NCBI GenBank assembly: GCA_003452695.1
Contig: DMNP01000139.1
Span: forward strand, 7,767 to 14,889
From: Eggerthellaceae bacterium
GTDB taxonomy: Bacteria; Actinomycetota; Coriobacteriia; Coriobacteriales; Eggerthellaceae
Length of the DNA: 7,123 nucleotides
Direction of reading: 5' to 3'
The notes under the pieces are model-generated. The model had not been told where the DNA came from, searched no databases, and was given only the letters and a program-made list of their open reading frames with translations. Positions 6,647 to 7,123 of the stretch are shown piece after piece; the first letter of the stretch is position 1; every line of letters starts with the position of its first letter. The translations under genes and the position numbers were made by a program.

Positions 6647-6691
6647 CTGTCACGTCGGAGGTCGCGAGTTCAAGTCTCGTACATCCCGCCA
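6647..6691 (+). other. 3' half of a tRNA-Asp gene, probable attachment site (distal island end)
   Basis: The segment has exact tRNA spacing. It contains the anticodon loop CTGTCAC (6647-6653, anticodon GTC for Asp), 3' anticodon strand GTCGG (6654-6658) and variable loop AGGTC (6659-6663). The T stem GCGAG/CTCGT flanks the loop TTCAAGT (6664-6680), followed by the acceptor strand ACATCCC (6681-6687), discriminator G and CCA (6689-6691). The 5' half is missing: the preceding CCCAA pairs poorly with GTCGG, and no D arm or GGGATGT acceptor strand lies upstream. An intrinsic terminator follows. This fits the displaced original 3' end of a tRNA gene after integration of an element to the left, with crossover near the anticodon loop, a common site for tyrosine integrases. 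A decayed tRNA pseudogene is the alternative. Confidence 0.8.
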
Positions 6692-6701
6692 CAAAACTCC
6701 T

Positions 6702-6732
6702 GGTCAGCCTACTAAACGGGCTGAGCTTTTTT
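6702..6732 (+). terminator. Rho-independent terminator of the original tRNA-Asp transcript
   Basis: The arms GGTCAGCCT (6702-6710) and GGGCTGAGC (6718-6726) pair with one G-G mismatch and one T-G wobble around the loop ACTAAAC. Six T residues follow (6727-6732). It lies 11 nt after the tRNA CCA, the normal place for a tRNA terminator, and supports the view that this side of the tRNA fragment is original chromosome. Confidence 0.8.
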
Positions 6733-6742
6733 CTTGCCATGG

Positions 6743-6762
6743 GGCGGTTTCGGTTCACCGCC
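6743..6762. other. Short hairpin GGCGGT-N8-ACCGCC in a non-coding stretch
   Basis: The 6-bp GC-rich arms (6743-6748 and 6757-6762) are perfect with an 8-nt loop. No T tract follows. It could reinforce the nearby terminator or act in the leader region of the downstream gene. Apart from this and the two palindromes nearer the gene, I see nothing in 6733-6933. Confidence 0.3.
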
Positions 6763-6832
6763 GGTCCATTCACCCTGCTATGCGCGTATTCAAGGAATGG
6801 AACCCTTCTGCTTAATGAAGACGTGAAGGTCG

Positions 6833-6848
6833 TGTAGATGAATCTACA
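6833..6848. promoter_or_regulatory. Palindrome TGTAGAT-GA-ATCTACA overlapping a TACAAT -10-like element
   Basis: Two perfect 7-bp arms (6833-6839 and 6842-6848) flank a 2-nt centre, which is typical operator symmetry. TACAAT (6845-6850) matches the -10 consensus at five of six positions and overlaps the right arm. No good -35 element is seen 16-18 nt upstream, which would fit an activator-dependent promoter for the secretion gene starting at 6934. The role is inferred from position and symmetry. Confidence 0.45.
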
Positions 6849-6869
6849 ATAAGGTAAGCGCGTTTCGAT

Positions 6870-6894
6870 ATCCCATTACGCAGTAGAATGGGAT
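6870..6894. promoter_or_regulatory. Inverted repeat ATCCCATT-N9-AATGGGAT upstream of the secretion gene
   Basis: Perfect 8-bp arms (6870-6877 and 6887-6894) flank a 9-nt spacer, 39 nt before the start codon. It contains TAGAAT (6884-6889), a -10-like hexamer. It could be a second operator for a regulator, or a hairpin in the mRNA leader if transcription starts just after the TACAAT element at 6845-6850. The pairing is clear; the function is not. Confidence 0.45.
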
Positions 6895-6933
6895 GGAAAA
6901 CTACGGTAACCGCAGGGAGGAAGGAAGCGAACG

Positions 6934-7123
6934 ATGGGCCGCGAAGTGAATGCCGCAGAAACCTCTGGGCGCCCGGCGGCTGGCCGCATAACGAGCGCCG
7001 ACGAACTTGATCGCTATATAAAAGTGGCAAGCCCGAGCGCGTGGGTCACGGTCCTCGCGATGCTCCTTCTGGTTGGCGCCATCGCCGTGTGGGCGATTTT
7101 CGCCGTGGTTCCCGTCACCGTGA
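6934..7123 (+). CDS. N-terminus of a HlyD-type membrane-fusion secretion protein (NHLM/NHLP exporter-like), cut by the window edge
   Basis: The first 63 codons are visible. After a variable, hydrophilic N-terminus comes D-E-L-D-R-Y-I-K-V-A-S-P-S-A-W-V (residues 23-38). This resembles the S-P-E-x-L-D-x-x-x-x-V-T-x-P-x-x-W signature that precedes the membrane anchor in secretion proteins of NHLM-type bacteriocin exporters. One transmembrane helix follows (about 36-58), then V-P-V-T-V, where the periplasmic/extracellular HlyD barrel would begin. Such proteins link a peptidase-containing ABC exporter to the outside and export leader-peptide-bearing peptides. The ATG at 6934 has AGGAAGG (6918-6924) 9 nt upstream. 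The two palindromes upstream suggest regulated expression. Because only the anchor is visible, another single-pass membrane protein cannot be excluded. Confidence 0.5.
   Translation, partial: MGREVNAAETSGRPAAGRITSADELDRYIKVASPSAWVTVLAMLLLVGAIAVWAIFAVVPVTV

Noticed and set aside
6600..6691. A complete tRNA-Asp gene
   Set aside because: The expected D arm and 5' acceptor strand (complement of ACATCCC) are not found upstream, and the 5' anticodon strand does not pair.

Overview
The window is from a bacterium with moderately high G+C, good Shine-Dalgarno sequences and tightly overlapping genes. The gene families suggest an actinobacterium of the Coriobacteriia (Eggerthella/Adlercreutzia/Collinsella-like), but no taxonomic marker is present and this is a guess. 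Most of the window (1 to about 6646) looks like the right-hand part of an integrated genomic island. The sequence from about 6692 onward looks like the original chromosome.

Left block, plus strand (1-3260): the 3' part of mcrB, a complete mcrC overlapping it by 4 nt, a 28-codon ORF overlapping mcrC by 4 nt behind a perfect AGGAGG, and a 527-residue AlbA_2/Schlafen-type ATPase-fold regulator with a C-terminal winged helix. The first two form an McrBC modification-dependent restriction system. The last is a regulator-like protein of a kind often seen near restriction loci. A perfect 13-bp inverted repeat lies inside the 28-codon ORF. The regulator gene contains an array of GAAAACGTGCAG-like units spaced alternately 20 and 22 nt and read in two different frames.

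Middle block, minus strand (6355 down to 3347): a compact three-gene operon with 4-nt and 8-nt overlaps. It encodes an RQC-minor-1-like winged-helix nucleic-acid-binding protein (200 aa), a protein I do not recognise (278 aa) and a large protein ending in a SEC-C zinc motif (526 aa). A plausible sigma-70 promoter with an overlapping inverted repeat lies upstream. This conserved-looking but uncharacterised operon, next to McrBC in an island, is the best candidate here for an undescribed system.

Right block: a repeat-rich non-coding stretch (about 6429-6593) leads to the 3' half of a tRNA-Asp gene (anticodon loop with GTC, T arm, acceptor 3' strand, CCA; 6647-6691) with no 5' half, followed directly by an intrinsic terminator. 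This is the classic footprint of the distal attachment site of an element integrated in a tRNA gene: the element lies to the left and the intact tRNA-Asp is predicted beyond the left edge of the window. The 10-bp tandem repeats on the element side may be integrase arm sites. Beyond the terminator are two palindromes in a leader region and the first 63 codons of a HlyD-type secretion protein, probably the membrane-fusion subunit of an NHLM/NHLP peptide exporter.
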